A stretch of 64,000 nt of DNA. It comes from Gymnopus androsaceus JB14. Lineage: Eukaryota > Basidiomycota > Agaricomycetes > Agaricales > Omphalotaceae. How positions within the stretch are numbered: the first letter of the stretch is position 1; the number at the start of each line of letters is the position of its first letter. This document shows, piece by piece, positions 35,107-46,714 of the stretch. The position numbers and the translations under genes are program-made. The stretch spans positions 1 to 64,000 of the forward strand of contig ML769744.1 in the NCBI GenBank assembly GCA_009733575.1. Direction: 5' to 3'. The notes beneath the pieces were generated by a model. It saw only the letters and a list, made by a program, of their open reading frames with translations. It was not told the DNA's origin and searched no databases.

Positions 35107-38100
35107 TCAGAAACGGGAGTGAAGAACACGGTCACGTGTTGCACGTAACTCGCATCCAAGACTAGGGTCCATTGTATGGAACATAGTCAACCACTGAAAG
35201 GCAAAGACAGTTATGTCTTTTCCCATTTCAATGGTAATGCCTTGGGAGGCGTAAAACAAGGCTACATCATTCAATGTAGCATTATCAATTTCACCTGTAT
35301 ATGGTGATGTTGAAATATTTGAGACAATATTTGTCTCGTCACATCCAGTAATGGATGCATAAAGTCCCGGAGTTGTGAATAACTCCGCTGTTTGTAAGGT
35401 GAAGCGATTCTGCTTCACCTTGGAAGTGCCCGCTGCTATAACTGGGGCATGGTTACTTACTAGTAACCATCCATGTACATTACGGGTAAGAGTATGATCA
35501 TCGTGATCATACTTTATGCCAGTAGGACATTGGTTGGGGTACATCTGGATGTACCGTACCCAATCCTCTGGCGAATCGTGTTTCAAGGGATTTTTAATCC
35601 CACGTACTTGAGATGTAGAGTGAGCTAGTGTATTTCTACACTGGCCCTCCCCCTCTCGAAGAGAAAAGAAGCTTGCTCGTGAATGTTGTACACGTTTCGA
35701 GCTTGCTCCGTGAGTTTCAGAAATCCGTTGTAGTTTATGACGGATTTGCCCCCCACAATTTCTGGACGGTGGGTCTTTCCCACTGTCCAGGAGTCTATCA
35801 ACGGGGTACCCATCGATATTAAAAATAATTCCCTGGTCAGGGAATTGTGAATCTCCAATTTCTTGGAGATCTCGGTCACGGAGTTGCTGGACAGCGACTC
35901 GGTCCATCCAGTCCCTTTTCGAGGGCCTGGCTGTCCCAAAACGTGAATTTACAGTGGTACCATGTACCACTGTCAATTTGGAAGGCATGGCCTTTCAAGG
36001 GGTGAACCTCTCCTCTTGAATCGATTCGGGATGCGGATCGACATAAGGGGGAGGAACCGGGGTGGGAGGGGGAGATGAGGACACGGGAAGTGTCAGAGAG
36101 ACATCTGGCGGTGAAATTTCACCGTCAGATGAGCGGGGATGACAGGAAGGCCTTAGGCCTGTCTGAGCAATGTCAGCCCAATGGTCTCCGTCAGTATCTC
36201 TGACGTTCTCGCGTGGATCATCTCCACAAGGACATTGTCCTCCTGAGTTGATCCTAGCGCGAATCCGTTCAGGGGATGTGTTTTGTTTGAACAAAACGCC
36301 AGGTTCTGGGTATGAATACATACCCAATCTCGTCATATGACAAGATGTTACAGTCACCGTGGATGTAGATTTTACATCTGGTTCATTGCAACTACCAGGA
36401 TTAAATCCTGGCATGTTAGCTTTCGCTAACGTGTCCGTGAACTGTCGAAGTTCACGGAGAGCCCGTTGGCTCGCAGCTTGTGCTTCTCCACATTGCTGTA
36501 GAAAAATATCGGTTTGGGTTAACCCAAACGGTGATACGGGTGTAGCTGAAGCCACACCTATGCGTTCAGTATGAACGTAGAAGGGTCCAGCTCGGCTATA
36601 GTCGAGCTGGAATTGGTTTTGCACAATGCGGGGAGCATTGTGGGTCACCAAGTCGTTTTCACAACTTGATGACTGCCCGAATTGGGTATTTGACCCAATT
36701 TGGGAATTTGGTGCAGCAGGAGCTGCACCAAAACGTTCAGTTTGAACGTATTGAGGATCAGCTTGACTATGATCAAGCTGCGGTGAGTTTTTCACGATGT
36801 GGAATACATCATGCCGGCTCAAATCTTGTGCAGAACCACATCATCGAGAAGAATTCCCGAATTGGGTGTTTAATCCAATCTGGGAATTTGGCGAGGCTAG
36901 AACCATGCCAGAACGTTCCGGGGGAACGTGAGGACGTTCAGCTCGACTCCTGTCAAGCTCGGACGAGTTCTTCATGACGTGAGGAACGTGAAGGCTCGTT
37001 TTGTGTGCAAAAGCACACAATCGAGAAGAATTCCCAAATTGGGTTTTTAATCCAATCCAGGAATTTGGCGGGGCTATAGCCACGCCAGAACGTTCCGGGG
37101 GAACGTCAGGATGTTCAGCTCGACTCCTGTCGAGCTGGGACGAGTTCTTCATGATGTGAGAGACATCATGAAGGCTTGTTTCATGTGCAGAAGCACACAA
37201 CTGAGATGAATTCCCAAATTGAGGTTTTAATCCAATTTGGGAATTATGCGTAACCGGAGTCACGCCAAAATGTTCAGCATGAACATATTGAGTGTCAGCT
37301 CGACTGCAGTCGAGCTGGAGTGTGTTTTCCACAATGCCGGATGCATCATGGGGCACCAAGTCATGAAAATGACTCGGTGTCTTCCCAAATTGGGTTTTTA
37401 AACCAATTTGGGAATAAGGCGCAACGGGAGCTGCACCAAAACGTTCGGAATGAACGTATGGACGTTCAGCTTGACTAGAGTCAAGCTGGGGTATGATACG
37501 GGACGCATCCTGGGGCACCGAGTCATGAAAATGACTCGGTTTGACAATGTTATAAACATTAACATTGTTTCCAGCCCGATTTTTAATTCCCTGGTCAGGG
37601 AATTGGGTATTTCCAATCTCTTGGACACGAGGGGAAGGTGTGGGAGACAAAGGGAGATGAGGAAGAGGAGCGGGAGTGGGAGACGAGAACACCAGAGGTG
37701 TCAGAGAGTCACCTGGAGGTGAATATTCACCCCCAGGTGTGCGGGGATGACTGCAAGGCTTTGTGCCTGTCCAGCCATAGCTGGGCTGCCAATCGCCGTC
37801 AATACCTCTAACGTTCCGGTATGGAACGTCTCCCGGAGGAGTGGATCGTGTTATGTTAGCGTTTGCTAACATTTCCCTGAACTTCGAAATTTCGCGGAGA
37901 GCCTTTTGGCTCGTGGACTGTGCTGTTGCACATAATTGAAAGAAATCACCGGATTGGGATGACCGAATCGGTGATTCAAGCGTGGTCGAGGCCACATTTA
38001 AACGTTCAAACTGAACGTTATTATTTCCAGCCCAATGCGAGTTGGGCTTAAAATCATTTGTGCCTGCGCATGCGCTGGCACCAGTGACGCAAAAACGGTC

Positions 38101-38289
38101 ACTGTTGTAAGATTCACTGCCGTGAATCTTTTTTGAACGGTTGACGATGTTAAAAACATCGTCGTTGCTGGAATTGCCATAGCAATTCCAATAATGGTTA
38201 TTGGCGACGTTTACCACATCACTGTAACCTGAGTCGTCGTAACGACTCGGCATCTCGCGGGGATCGCTGAAGAGTACACAGGTACTCAA
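35107..38289 (-). CDS. ~1,060-codon repetitive protein frame with two in-frame TGA codons, encoded by palindromes
   Basis: Frames 38289-36841, 36822-35995 and 35988-35107 lie in one and the same register. The only interruptions are TGA at 36843-36841 and TGA at 35997-35995. The protein has about six tandem ~58-residue repeats built on QLD-S-A...YVHSERFG...NSQIGLKTQFGNSS. A larger duplication is also present: CATAQSTSQKALREISKFRE and CGEAQAASQRALRELRQF, each followed by NVR-x-D-x-D-G and a Pro-rich SSP-x-P segment. A C-terminal part without repeats (WLLVSNHAPVIAAGTSKVKQ) may be a separate domain. No known enzyme motif is visible; a Gag-like structural role is only suggested by the LTR-like context. 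At DNA level stems of 5-9 bp with 3-8-nt loops recur about every 30 bp. The TGAs could be lesions or readthrough sites. Confidence 0.55.
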
Positions 38290-38294
38290 AAAAG

Positions 38295-38501
38295 TGTAAT
38301 GGCTCCTAAGTGGAGCCTAGAGCCTTAATATCACGCCAACGAGTACTACTGGATTTATTTCAGGTATACTCGCGAGGTGATGGTTTAAAGCTAAGGTTAG
38401 TCTACTATATAATAATTATAATATAGAATATTGGCAGGCGCGGGAACGCGCCGCCACCTGTAGAGACTGAGGTCCTGCCGATCAGGGATCGGGGCGTTAC
38501 A
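38295..38501 (-). repeat. terminal direct repeat (5' LTR for minus-strand coding sense)
   Basis: 207 bp, TGTAATGG...CGTTACA in plus orientation. Differences from the left copy include C/T at position 6, AT/TA changes in the ATAATTAT tract and A/G near the end. Confidence 0.9.
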
Positions 38502-39100
38502 CTGGTGCACAACTTCAACAATATTCAAAACACAGTCAACTTCCGCGGTAGTAAATCATATAAAGGATCACAGACCGGGTCATTAATTACAATTTCTACA
38601 GTCAACAACTTCAATAAAGCAAAGTACTTCAACAGGACTCTCCTTGGTAAAGGGCAGCGGGATTGTAATCGAATCCAACGCGCTAGTAGTACTAGTGGGG
38701 GTTTGAGGAGACGGAAAGTGAAGCTCCATAGTGGGATGACATGCAGTATCATTTGATATTGACATAGAGGTGGTTATATTAATGTGCGGTGGGAGTCGGG
38801 ATGCAGTTGGGATGCGGATATTGGTTGTATGGATGGCAAAGATAACAAACCCTTGTCCCATTCAGAGGAATGTTTCTTGGAGAGGTGGAATAGATATCAT
38901 CCAACAAGCAACGAGTGCATTATTCTGTTGATTAGATCAAACAGGGTTCAGAGTTGGTTCCAGGTAACAGACAGGTAGCAATGGATAGGACCGGGATTCG
39001 TTTCGAATTCTTGGCTAAAGCCAACGCTTCTTCATTCTATACAATCTTCATTCCCTTAATTCAAATTCCTTCATTCCAATCTTCGTTTATTCAGTTGGGC
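38502..39100. other. spacer, no gene recognised
   Basis: Frames at 38505-38756 (plus) and 38583-38861 (minus) have no domain. Ordinary composition. Confidence 0.3.
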
Positions 39101-39349
39101 CATCAGCAAAACATGTATGATGTGGCCAGCTCTTGCAAGTGCTGGACAGTGTCTCCAGAGCTCCAGAGCTCCCAGAGGCCTCAAAATTGCCTTATTTGGA
39201 AATTAAAAATAAAATGTCATACAATTTTATATTTTTGACAGCACTGGCAAGCGCTGGCCGGTTCTGTCCAGCACTGGGGGCTCTGGGAGCACTGGGAATT
39301 TTTTGTATTGCTGTCAAAATTAAAATGCAAAACACAGGGTTTGCTGATT
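39101..39349 (+). mobile_element. MITE, CATCAGCAAAACC family, copy A
   Basis: Begins CATCAGCAAAACATGTATGA and ends AACACAGGGTTTGCTGAT, imperfect terminal inverted repeats. Internal GCCTTATTTGGAAATTAAAA and TTTTTGACAGCACTGGCAAG match copies B and C. About 249 bp, no coding capacity. Confidence 0.75.
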
Positions 39350-42119
39350 GGCAGGAGTAACTTGCAGACTTTTGACACTTCAGTAAGATAGTAATTGTAA
39401 AATTTTGCATCCTGATATGCAAGCTCATGTAAAAGGAACATAGAAGGTTTTTGCATTAAGATTCTGAATGATATTGCAGTAAGAAACTATAGATGTCATT
39501 GGAAAAATTGTCAGGAAATTGCACCAATGCACCCTGCACTGCTTGTTTGACATGGCCTGAGCTGTGCCAATGTACCCTGTGCCACTGCTTGTGCACCGCA
39601 GCACCACGGCATAACTACATATAGAGAAGCTGCAGGAAAGTGGTCTGACTTTGGGTATTTATGGGCCATACACAACCCATATAGCCGTATTGGTATGGTA
39701 AGCATATGGTATACTGTAGTGCCCCACCCATTACCGTAAAAAATTCTCGAGATCCCTATACAGGATGGTTAACCTGTATGCCCATACCTGTCAGACCATA
39801 CTATAAGGTTATGGTGGGGATCCCTATGTGAGACTGCCAGAATTGCTTGATGCTAAGCCTGAGCCTTTGCCAGTTCCACCTGCTGGGTTGACAGAGTAAC
39901 AGTGGGAGTTTTGGCATTGGGGGTCAGGTTGGTTTGGAGATGATTCACATAAGGGTTGTTTGGAGGCGCAGGCAATTCCTGGTCTGTCAACAAAGGATCC
40001 TGGATTGGGAGGCTGCTGTGAAGGCACAGTGTGCTGATTTCCGAGCATTGGAACTGACCCATGTAGAGGTCTGTTGATAGCACTGAGGAGGAAGGTGCTT
40101 TTGGCCATGGTGTCAATGCATGGATTATGGGGAGTACATAGATACGGTAGGATTACTGATAGATATTATAGGAACATAAAAGATAAGTAGAGATAAGCGA
40201 GCACTTGCAGCAGCAACAATGAGTGTGGCAAATACCATGGAGTGTAGGAATACACCTTATAACACCAGCAAGGTGACAAGGATACTGACAAATGAATAAA
40301 TGTTTGACCTTCTATGGATCTTGGGACAAAGATCCTAAGGCAAACAGGTAAAGTACATGTCTATCTACAACCTGTATTTATACTCCTAGAAAGCATATGT
40401 CATAGCTATCAAATATAGTAAGTGGGAACTATGTGGAGTAATGATATCACCTATGATGCAATAGTGATATAAGGTGCAAATATAGCATAGATATGATGTA
40501 AATATGATGAAAACCATGATATCATCATGACATAGCTGCATCCAGTTTTTACATCAAAATCTGATATTCCAACATTGAAGAAATGACTTTGTGGGCTCAT
40601 AAATAGGTGAGTCCTTTCATCTTCATGCCATTCTTTGCATTGACAACTTGTGTTGCAGCATGACAAGGAATCAAAAGGTCCATTGGATCCTCCTGCAGTC
40701 CTGAATCTCAATAAACTTGCTGAATGACAGGCAGAGCACAAACATCATTCAATGAAATCTGGCCATTCATCCTTCGGCACAGGCAATCCATATACATATC
40801 AATGGACCACTGCATAATACTGCCAAGTCCAATTCACCTCAAAAATGCACCTTCATTGATGAGTGATGGAGAAGAAGAAGAAGTTGTCAGTATTTGAACT
40901 GTTCTAGAGGATCTCAATGTGAAGAAGCCTGATTTGGAGTATCTGCAATTAGTCATGGGCAAGAATCATGAATCATCAAGGATACTCTAGTCATGATCCT
41001 TGAAAATGATTCATTGTGGATACTGAAGAATGACAAAGGTGGCAGAGATGGTAAAAGTAAAAGGGAAAGGGATGAGAGCAAAAAATTTTAAATCCAAACT
41101 GTTTAAATAAGACCAACCAAGTCATGCTGAATCAGCGACTGTGAAAATGGTTTGCTGTGATATACCTGAAAAGGTAAAGCGGGGACTTGAGAATGTATGA
41201 TGGAAAACAAGTGTCTTAATGGTGAACTTGTTGAAAAAGTTAATCAAAGTACTTACTGGGGAGTGTCCAATCAAAATTTGAGTGTCAAAACACTGAATAT
41301 GATCAGAGAAGTTGATGGACCACGCAGCAATGATCAATAACAGCAGTATAGACTGGCGCGGAATGGTAGAAGTCCCCTCAAAAGTGAAGTGAATGAGTTA
41401 ACAGGATACCAGTCTATGGACATTGAACCAAGACTTCTAGAAGTGACTGAGGATGGTCAGGACTTTTAGTTTGGGGGAGATAATATGCCAAATTTTTGCA
41501 AGACCTTGAGAATGCGATTCTTGACAAGTTTGCTTCTAGAGACAGTATAAGAGAGCTATAGTGAGCCCAAGCTGATAGCTGTAACGAGTCTAATAAGTGT
41601 GGAAGTACTCGGACCAACAGAGCCATGGTATTGAATTGGATATCAGCTCTAAGTAGTTTCTAGGAATCCGTAGTCTGGTAGCGGAGTCTCACTGGCATGT
41701 CAACACCAGCACTCATGTAAAAGAGGCACATTGCCCACATAGACTTGAGCTCAAAAGGATACACTCTGAAGACAAGTAACTCAGGGAATTATGGAAAGGA
41801 TATGGACTTTGCAAAACAGGACAGAACCAATTCAAGCGGGCTGATGTCGAGATTGTCATGATAGCCAAAGGGTACTTCAAAGCTTGATACTGAGGAAGCG
41901 CTAATAATTTGTTTGGTGCTGAACAATGGATAAACGGCATATGCCAAAAAGAACAAAACAAGAACAGAAGGATTGACAAAGCCAAGAGAGCATACATAGG
42001 CCCTCGAAGTGACATGTACCAGGATCGGAAGGCGTACATGTCTGCCAAGAAACGGAAGAAACAATGTGCATCAGGACAAATGGTCTGGGCCCAGGGCTGA
42101 CTTTGGGTTGACTTTGGGT
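39350..42119. other. repeat-rich stretch without recognised gene
   Basis: Frames at 39824-40108, 40451-40741 and 41713-42129 (minus) have no domain I recognise. The first begins MAKSTFLLSAINRPL and the second has a Cys-rich CCNTSCQCKEWHEDE. These may be pieces of old element proteins. No terminal repeats could be paired. Confidence 0.3.
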
Positions 42120-42400
42120 TGACCCACAATGACCTAAAGAGACTTAAGGGAACCTAAGGATACCTAGGTCTCCTAAACTGCCTCAGTTTCTTTGAGGTCA
42201 CCTAGGTTGCCTAGGATTTAGGGATAAACCTTGGGAATTTGAGGCAACCTGAGTAAAACCTGAGTAAACCTGAGTAACCTGAGAACCTGAGGAAACCTGA
42301 GGTAGCCTAAGATAGCCTGGGGTAGCCTGGAAGACCCAAAGGTGACCAGGGTGACCAGGGTAGCCTAGGTTCCCTAGGTTGTCATAGGTTTAACCCCTTT
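42120..42400. repeat. degenerate minisatellite of CCTAAG/CCTGAGG/CCTAGGT words
   Basis: About 280 bp made of variably spaced AACCTGAG, TAGCCT, ACCTAGG and GGTGACCAGG words, for example three successive GAGTAAACCTGA-like units at 42249-42290. Unit length drifts, so it is a decayed tandem repeat and not a clean array. Confidence 0.6.
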
Positions 42401-42895
42401 TTGCTGATGTGTAATAGACAGAGATTCGAGCTAGGAGAATAACACCGTACATTAGTTGGTGTTTTCCCGCATGAATATACTCCAGGGATATAGAGATATG
42501 GATATGGTTGGGAAGCTACGAGGACAGAGAATGATAATATGGAGGAAGGAAAAAAGAATACAATAAGTTACAACAAGAAATAGAACTATGATGGGATTAG
42601 TGAGCACAGCGCTGGGGCATGCGTCAGCTACATAGCAGTACATGTCGTCCAGGAAAGGACCAAAGGTGCATAACCCAGATAGAAATAGGGTGTAATACCC
42701 ATAAGAAGCAGACAAACGGACATTAGGGTTGCAGATACATGCATATACAGACTATTTTATTATAATCTCTCCTTTTCTGAACAAGTTGTACCATTTCTCC
42801 AGATTCTCAAAGTACTTTATTATTTAACTGGTGTTTGGCTGAGAGTAGTATAAAAGCCTAGCTATATTTCCTTTGCAAAACAAGTTACCTTTGGA

Positions 42896-43215
42896 TAAGG
42901 ATGGACAGGGGTTAACCCCCAGGTTGGAATGGCCCTAACCTCACCCTTACCCTCCATACCCTTACCCTTCAAACCTCCAGTTTTTACTAAGGGTTTTGGG
43001 CAGAATGATGTACCACTCATGAGGCTTTGGGTAAAATAGATATAATAACACTTGAAAACATCCTTACAGATGAGTTGAAGATCATATGGACATTGTGAGA
43101 TGTATATATCATCAATTTAAAGAGGGAGAGTTTTGAAGGCTTCAGCCCCTACCCTTACCCTCCATAGCCCTTGGGTCAAAAACCCTGGGTTGACCCCTAC
43201 CCCTGTCCATCCTTA
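42896..43215. mobile_element. 320-bp hAT-type MITE with 8-bp target duplication
   Basis: The terminal inverted repeat TAAGGATGGACAGGGGT is perfect over 17 bp and continues imperfectly (CCAGG / CCCAGGG). The flanks are CCTTTGGA at 42888-42895 and again at 43216-43223, an exact 8-bp target-site duplication as made by hAT transposases. The interior has CCCTTACCCTCCATA words in both halves and no coding frame. Confidence 0.9.
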
Positions 43216-43429
43216 CCTTTGGACCTCATTTGTTGCTAGTGTGAATCCTCGTTGATGTAGCTACAGCTGAGACAGGAAAGATACCACTCCCTTGTGAATC
43301 AAAGTAATACTTTGTGTGGTATGGAAAAGAGTTGTTTATTGTGCCCAGCATTAGAGACTTATAATCCTAACAACAGTGAAAACCCTGACTTAACACCTGT
43401 AGCAGCTACCTGATCACATCAGCCTTGCT

Positions 43430-43530
43430 GAACTGCCCAAGGTCTGATGTGATCAGCAAGGATAGTTCCCCAAGCAGCTGAAAATAGGGCAACTCGCAAT
43501 GGTGCAATCCCTTGGCAAATACCCAAGGGG
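43430..43530 (+). repeat. dispersed repeat, copy 1 (palindromic GATCACATCAG core)
   Basis: Contains GCCCAAGGTCTGATGTGATC and AGCAAGG followed by AGGGCAA and AATCCCTTGG. The same order occurs in reverse complement at 48030-48145. Confidence 0.55.
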
Positions 43531-44070
43531 ATCATCTGGCATCTTTGTCAACACTGATAAACCGGACCATTGCAATTAAATCACCATCCTCTGTGATGAG
43601 ACAGATGGGCCGGACACCTTACAGATCTGGCCTGGGATGGTGCTTAACCTAAGTAAAATATTGGTAGCATGAAGAATAGAACTCTCAGTGCTACCAATAT
43701 TAATCTCATGATCTATGCATAGAAACGGGATGCGTTAACATGTTCACCATTTGAGCGATACATACTATGGGGTGTAATTGATCTATCACACCGACTTCTT
43801 GTGCACATAAATAGAAATAGTCATAATTTTATATTTATTATATATTGAATAAACATATATTGAATAACCATACACAAATTCATGATACCCTCCATCAGGA
43901 GTCCATCAACACAAATTGGAACATATCCTGACACGCAGGATTCAGTAAAAGAAATCTGAGCTTTGAAAGGAAACGCGCACCACTCCCTTGCTAGCAGCCC
44001 AGTCTATGCCAAAAAGTCAGTAAATAATGAGTCTTCTTTGTGATACCGACAACTCCAAGAAACATACTCA

Positions 44071-44420
44071 CCTTCATTGGAAGACTCTGCCTTGTATTCC
44101 AGATGATGTGGATCCCTATCTGGCTCTGGCTTATCTGCCAACACAGGATGACACACCAGTGTGCGTGGAAAAATCTGTTCATCATTGGCACCCGTGAAAA
44201 TGACTCAATATCCACCTCAGAAGTGATGCCTATGGTAACCTTGACAGACAACTGTTATTTGAGATTCATCTCTCCATCCAAGTGGTTGGTCTCGAGATGG
44301 AACATGATGTCCAGATCCAAAGTTCCAACACTACAACATTGACAGGAGCCTGCTCGTTGTCCCTGAGAAGGACAATATCCTCAACCTCCAGCAGAGTCCA
44401 ATTGGGGAGAGATTTGGGCA
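44071..44420 (-). pseudogene. fragment of a P4-type (flippase) P-ATPase
   Basis: The minus strand reads NWTLLEVEDIVLLRDNEQAP, VNVVVL and then, after a one-base frame change, ETNHLDGEMNLK. A stop follows, then SVKVTIGITSEVDIESFS to a GTGAGT donor at 44070. This follows the actuator/A-domain to conserved NLDGETNLK loop of phospholipid-flippase ATPases, with D-G-E-x-N-L-K retained. Frameshift and stop show decay. The splice donor suggests a genomic (not processed) origin. The rest of the ~1,300-aa enzyme is missing. Confidence 0.7.
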
Positions 44421-46714
44421 ACTGAGGGACTTGGCTGGAATTGTACTTGAAATATCTCCACCTCTCCACCAGTTTACAGTAGAGAAAGACGAAAATTTGA
44501 AAGAAAAGCGACCCATCAATTTTGAGAGAAAGCAAAGCTAAAACCAAGTAAGAAATTTCCAAACAAGCACCAGAAACAGATTTTTTTTAAAAGACATACT
44601 ATGAAAGAGCTTTAGGAGAGTCTTGGATGGTAATTCTATTGTTTGAATGAATTTTGAGAGTAAAGATGAACCATGACAAATCACATTCGGAAACACGGTC
44701 ACAAAGGTTCTTAGTAACATTGGTACCATGCATGACAGCAGAGATCGAGACCCAAAGGCAGAAGACAAGGACGAGAGAACATGCTAGGAGTACTACAATG
44801 GCACCGGAGCAGGAGTAGCAGTTGATGTTGTTGCATGCAGGGCAACTGAGCAGTCTGAGCTTGCTGGTGCCATCAACGTCGTAGCCAATGGAGCTTGAGA
44901 ATGACAATATTTGTGCGGAATGTACTGCCTCTGAGTAGTCGTAGTATCCTGCGCGGTGGTTTGAGGCCAAGGAAAAACAACAATGGGTAGCTGGAAGTCT
45001 CCAATACAAGGAAGTATAATTGATTAAGCTGTCACGGCAATAAACAAAAATAAATAAATTAGGAGAGTCCCTGAGGTCAATGGAGGAAATGGACAACAGG
45101 AAAGGGTCAGTAAAGACTAGTTAGGAGAAGAGTATTGATTAAAATGTACCTTGTTTTGTTCTCATACTCCTGTTTAAAAAGACCCAACTTGCAATCCTTC
45201 TGCTGCCAAGCTAGACCCTGTGTCAACTCACTATCCAATGCCAGCCTTGCAAATTGCCAATTTTTACTCCCCCTCACACTGTTGAATGTCCATAGGTGGT
45301 TTTCCAGTCTGGATATTTTTTTCTTTAGCTGGAGAGCTGGGCCATTGGCTGGCTCGAGGAGAGGGTGATTCATAGGATTGAGGAAGCGGGAGTTGCCGAG
45401 CCAAGAGCTAGTTGGCAGCGAGTGGATCAGAGGAGTTTTGGCTGATGGGATGATGAATAGAGCATAGATGCTTGTTGGCAGTCATTGAAAGCGAGTCTGA
45501 GCCATTTCATGGGTTCATTAGGAATGCAGGTTTGAAAGGGTTCATTTCTGAACAACATAAGAAGCACAAGTAAACGTCTAAAAGAGATATATAAAGACTT
45601 TCTAATTGACAATGACTCACCAGAAGAATCTCTGTACTTGCTCTTGTGCGCCAGCAAGCAAACATGGAGTGTGGAAAATTCATATTGAGACAACAGAATT
45701 GATTTGGTAGATCCATCGAAGGACCAAACCAGGAAGGGAAGCTATACAAGGAAATGAGTCAAATGTGATGATCAACAACTATAGTACACACTGCAGACAT
45801 GAGCTCTCCCTGCAAGCTCGTAGCCATAACACCTCTAGCCCTCTTGCCATTCCCAAGAACACCGGCCATTGGTGCGTAATACTGTGCAGAGGGAGAAGTG
45901 GAGAAGCATGAATGAGATGAACCAAAATCAGGAAGCATTTGTAGTTCCTCTCTTGATCCTTCCCTGCTAGTAGAAGCTTCAATGCTTAATCATCATGGAT
46001 GGTGAACAGCAAAATACTGCATGCTTTGGAGATGTAACCTGCTTGTTGCAAAAAGACATCTGAGCACCTAGACATTCCCTCCCAGTAGCTGTAGGAATCC
46101 TTGTAATGGCAATGGCAAATTGGAATAGAAAAGAAGGGTGATTGGGCTGTCGTTCAAAGTGGGAGTAATAGAGAAAGTTATCGCTGTGGTAGAACACAAG
46201 GAAGAAGGCAGCATGAGAATACATTGGACAATGGATGCTTTGTCAACAATCATCATTTAGCACTAAAGATGGACACAAGTCCTGCAATTTGACAACTCAA
46301 CCTCAAGATCTTACACCAGTGTCAGGAAACGCTCATGCATCTCCTCCTTCCACAACAATCTTCACCAATCCTTTCTCACCCTCATCTGCTGTTTAATCAT
46401 CCTCCTCACTCTTACTAAAGCAAAATAGTTGAATGGTCAATGGGTCTTGGTGCGTTCTATGCCTGGCTCTATTAATAAATCTCAGTTAATAAACAGTTGT
46501 ATTCAGGTTCTCTTTCCTCTTCCTCTTTTACTCCTGCTGCTGGCTACCAAGCCCCTCAAATGGGGTAAACCTAAAACACTCAGTGTGCTGCCTCAAACTG
46601 ACATGCTTGCCAGCTTGTTAATTAACGGCTGGTATAGATGTCGGTATTATACCTGGTAGCCGTTTCATGAGCATTTGACTGATTAATTCACGACCAGTTC
46701 GATCGACATCTGTT
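44421..46714. other. long stretch without recognised gene
   Basis: Minus-strand frames at 44599-45096, 45107-45373, 45427-45693 and 45979-46224, and a plus frame at 46429-46659, show no domain. They may be exons of one decayed minus-strand gene, but splice sites could not be arranged convincingly. Confidence 0.3.

Larger units (their letters stand above)
34707..38501 (-). mobile_element. 3.8-kb element with 207-bp direct terminal repeats and a hairpin-array interior
   Basis: The terminal repeats (34707-34913 and 38295-38501) are both exactly 207 bp. They start TGTAAYGG and end CGTTACA, and differ at only a few positions. The 3.38-kb interior lacks reverse transcriptase, integrase or protease motifs. 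It is almost fully occupied by one minus-strand frame. Just inside the 34,913 border the minus strand reads GGGAGGG, a possible polypurine tract; no tRNA primer-binding site is seen after the other repeat. Flanks (CCGGC left, CTGGT right) match at 3 of 5 positions, the two differences being C-to-T, so a decayed 5-bp target duplication is possible. It is best described as a non-autonomous LTR-retrotransposon-like element. The hairpin composition is described under the coding feature and in the findings. Confidence 0.8.

Noticed and set aside
36359..36977. Plus-strand ORFs inside the hairpin element
   Set aside because: Palindromes make both strands open and give similar peptides; the long continuous frame is on the minus strand.
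35107..38289. CRISPR-like array in the hairpin element
   Set aside because: Stem sequences differ from one another, there is no constant repeat, and the organism is a eukaryote.
39824..40108. Gag of a second retroelement
   Set aside because: No capsid or zinc-knuckle motif and no paired terminal repeats could be found.
41713..42129. 138-aa hydrophobic minus-strand ORF as a membrane protein gene
   Set aside because: Composition is explained by the reverse reading of purine-rich repeat sequence; no start context, homology or splice support.
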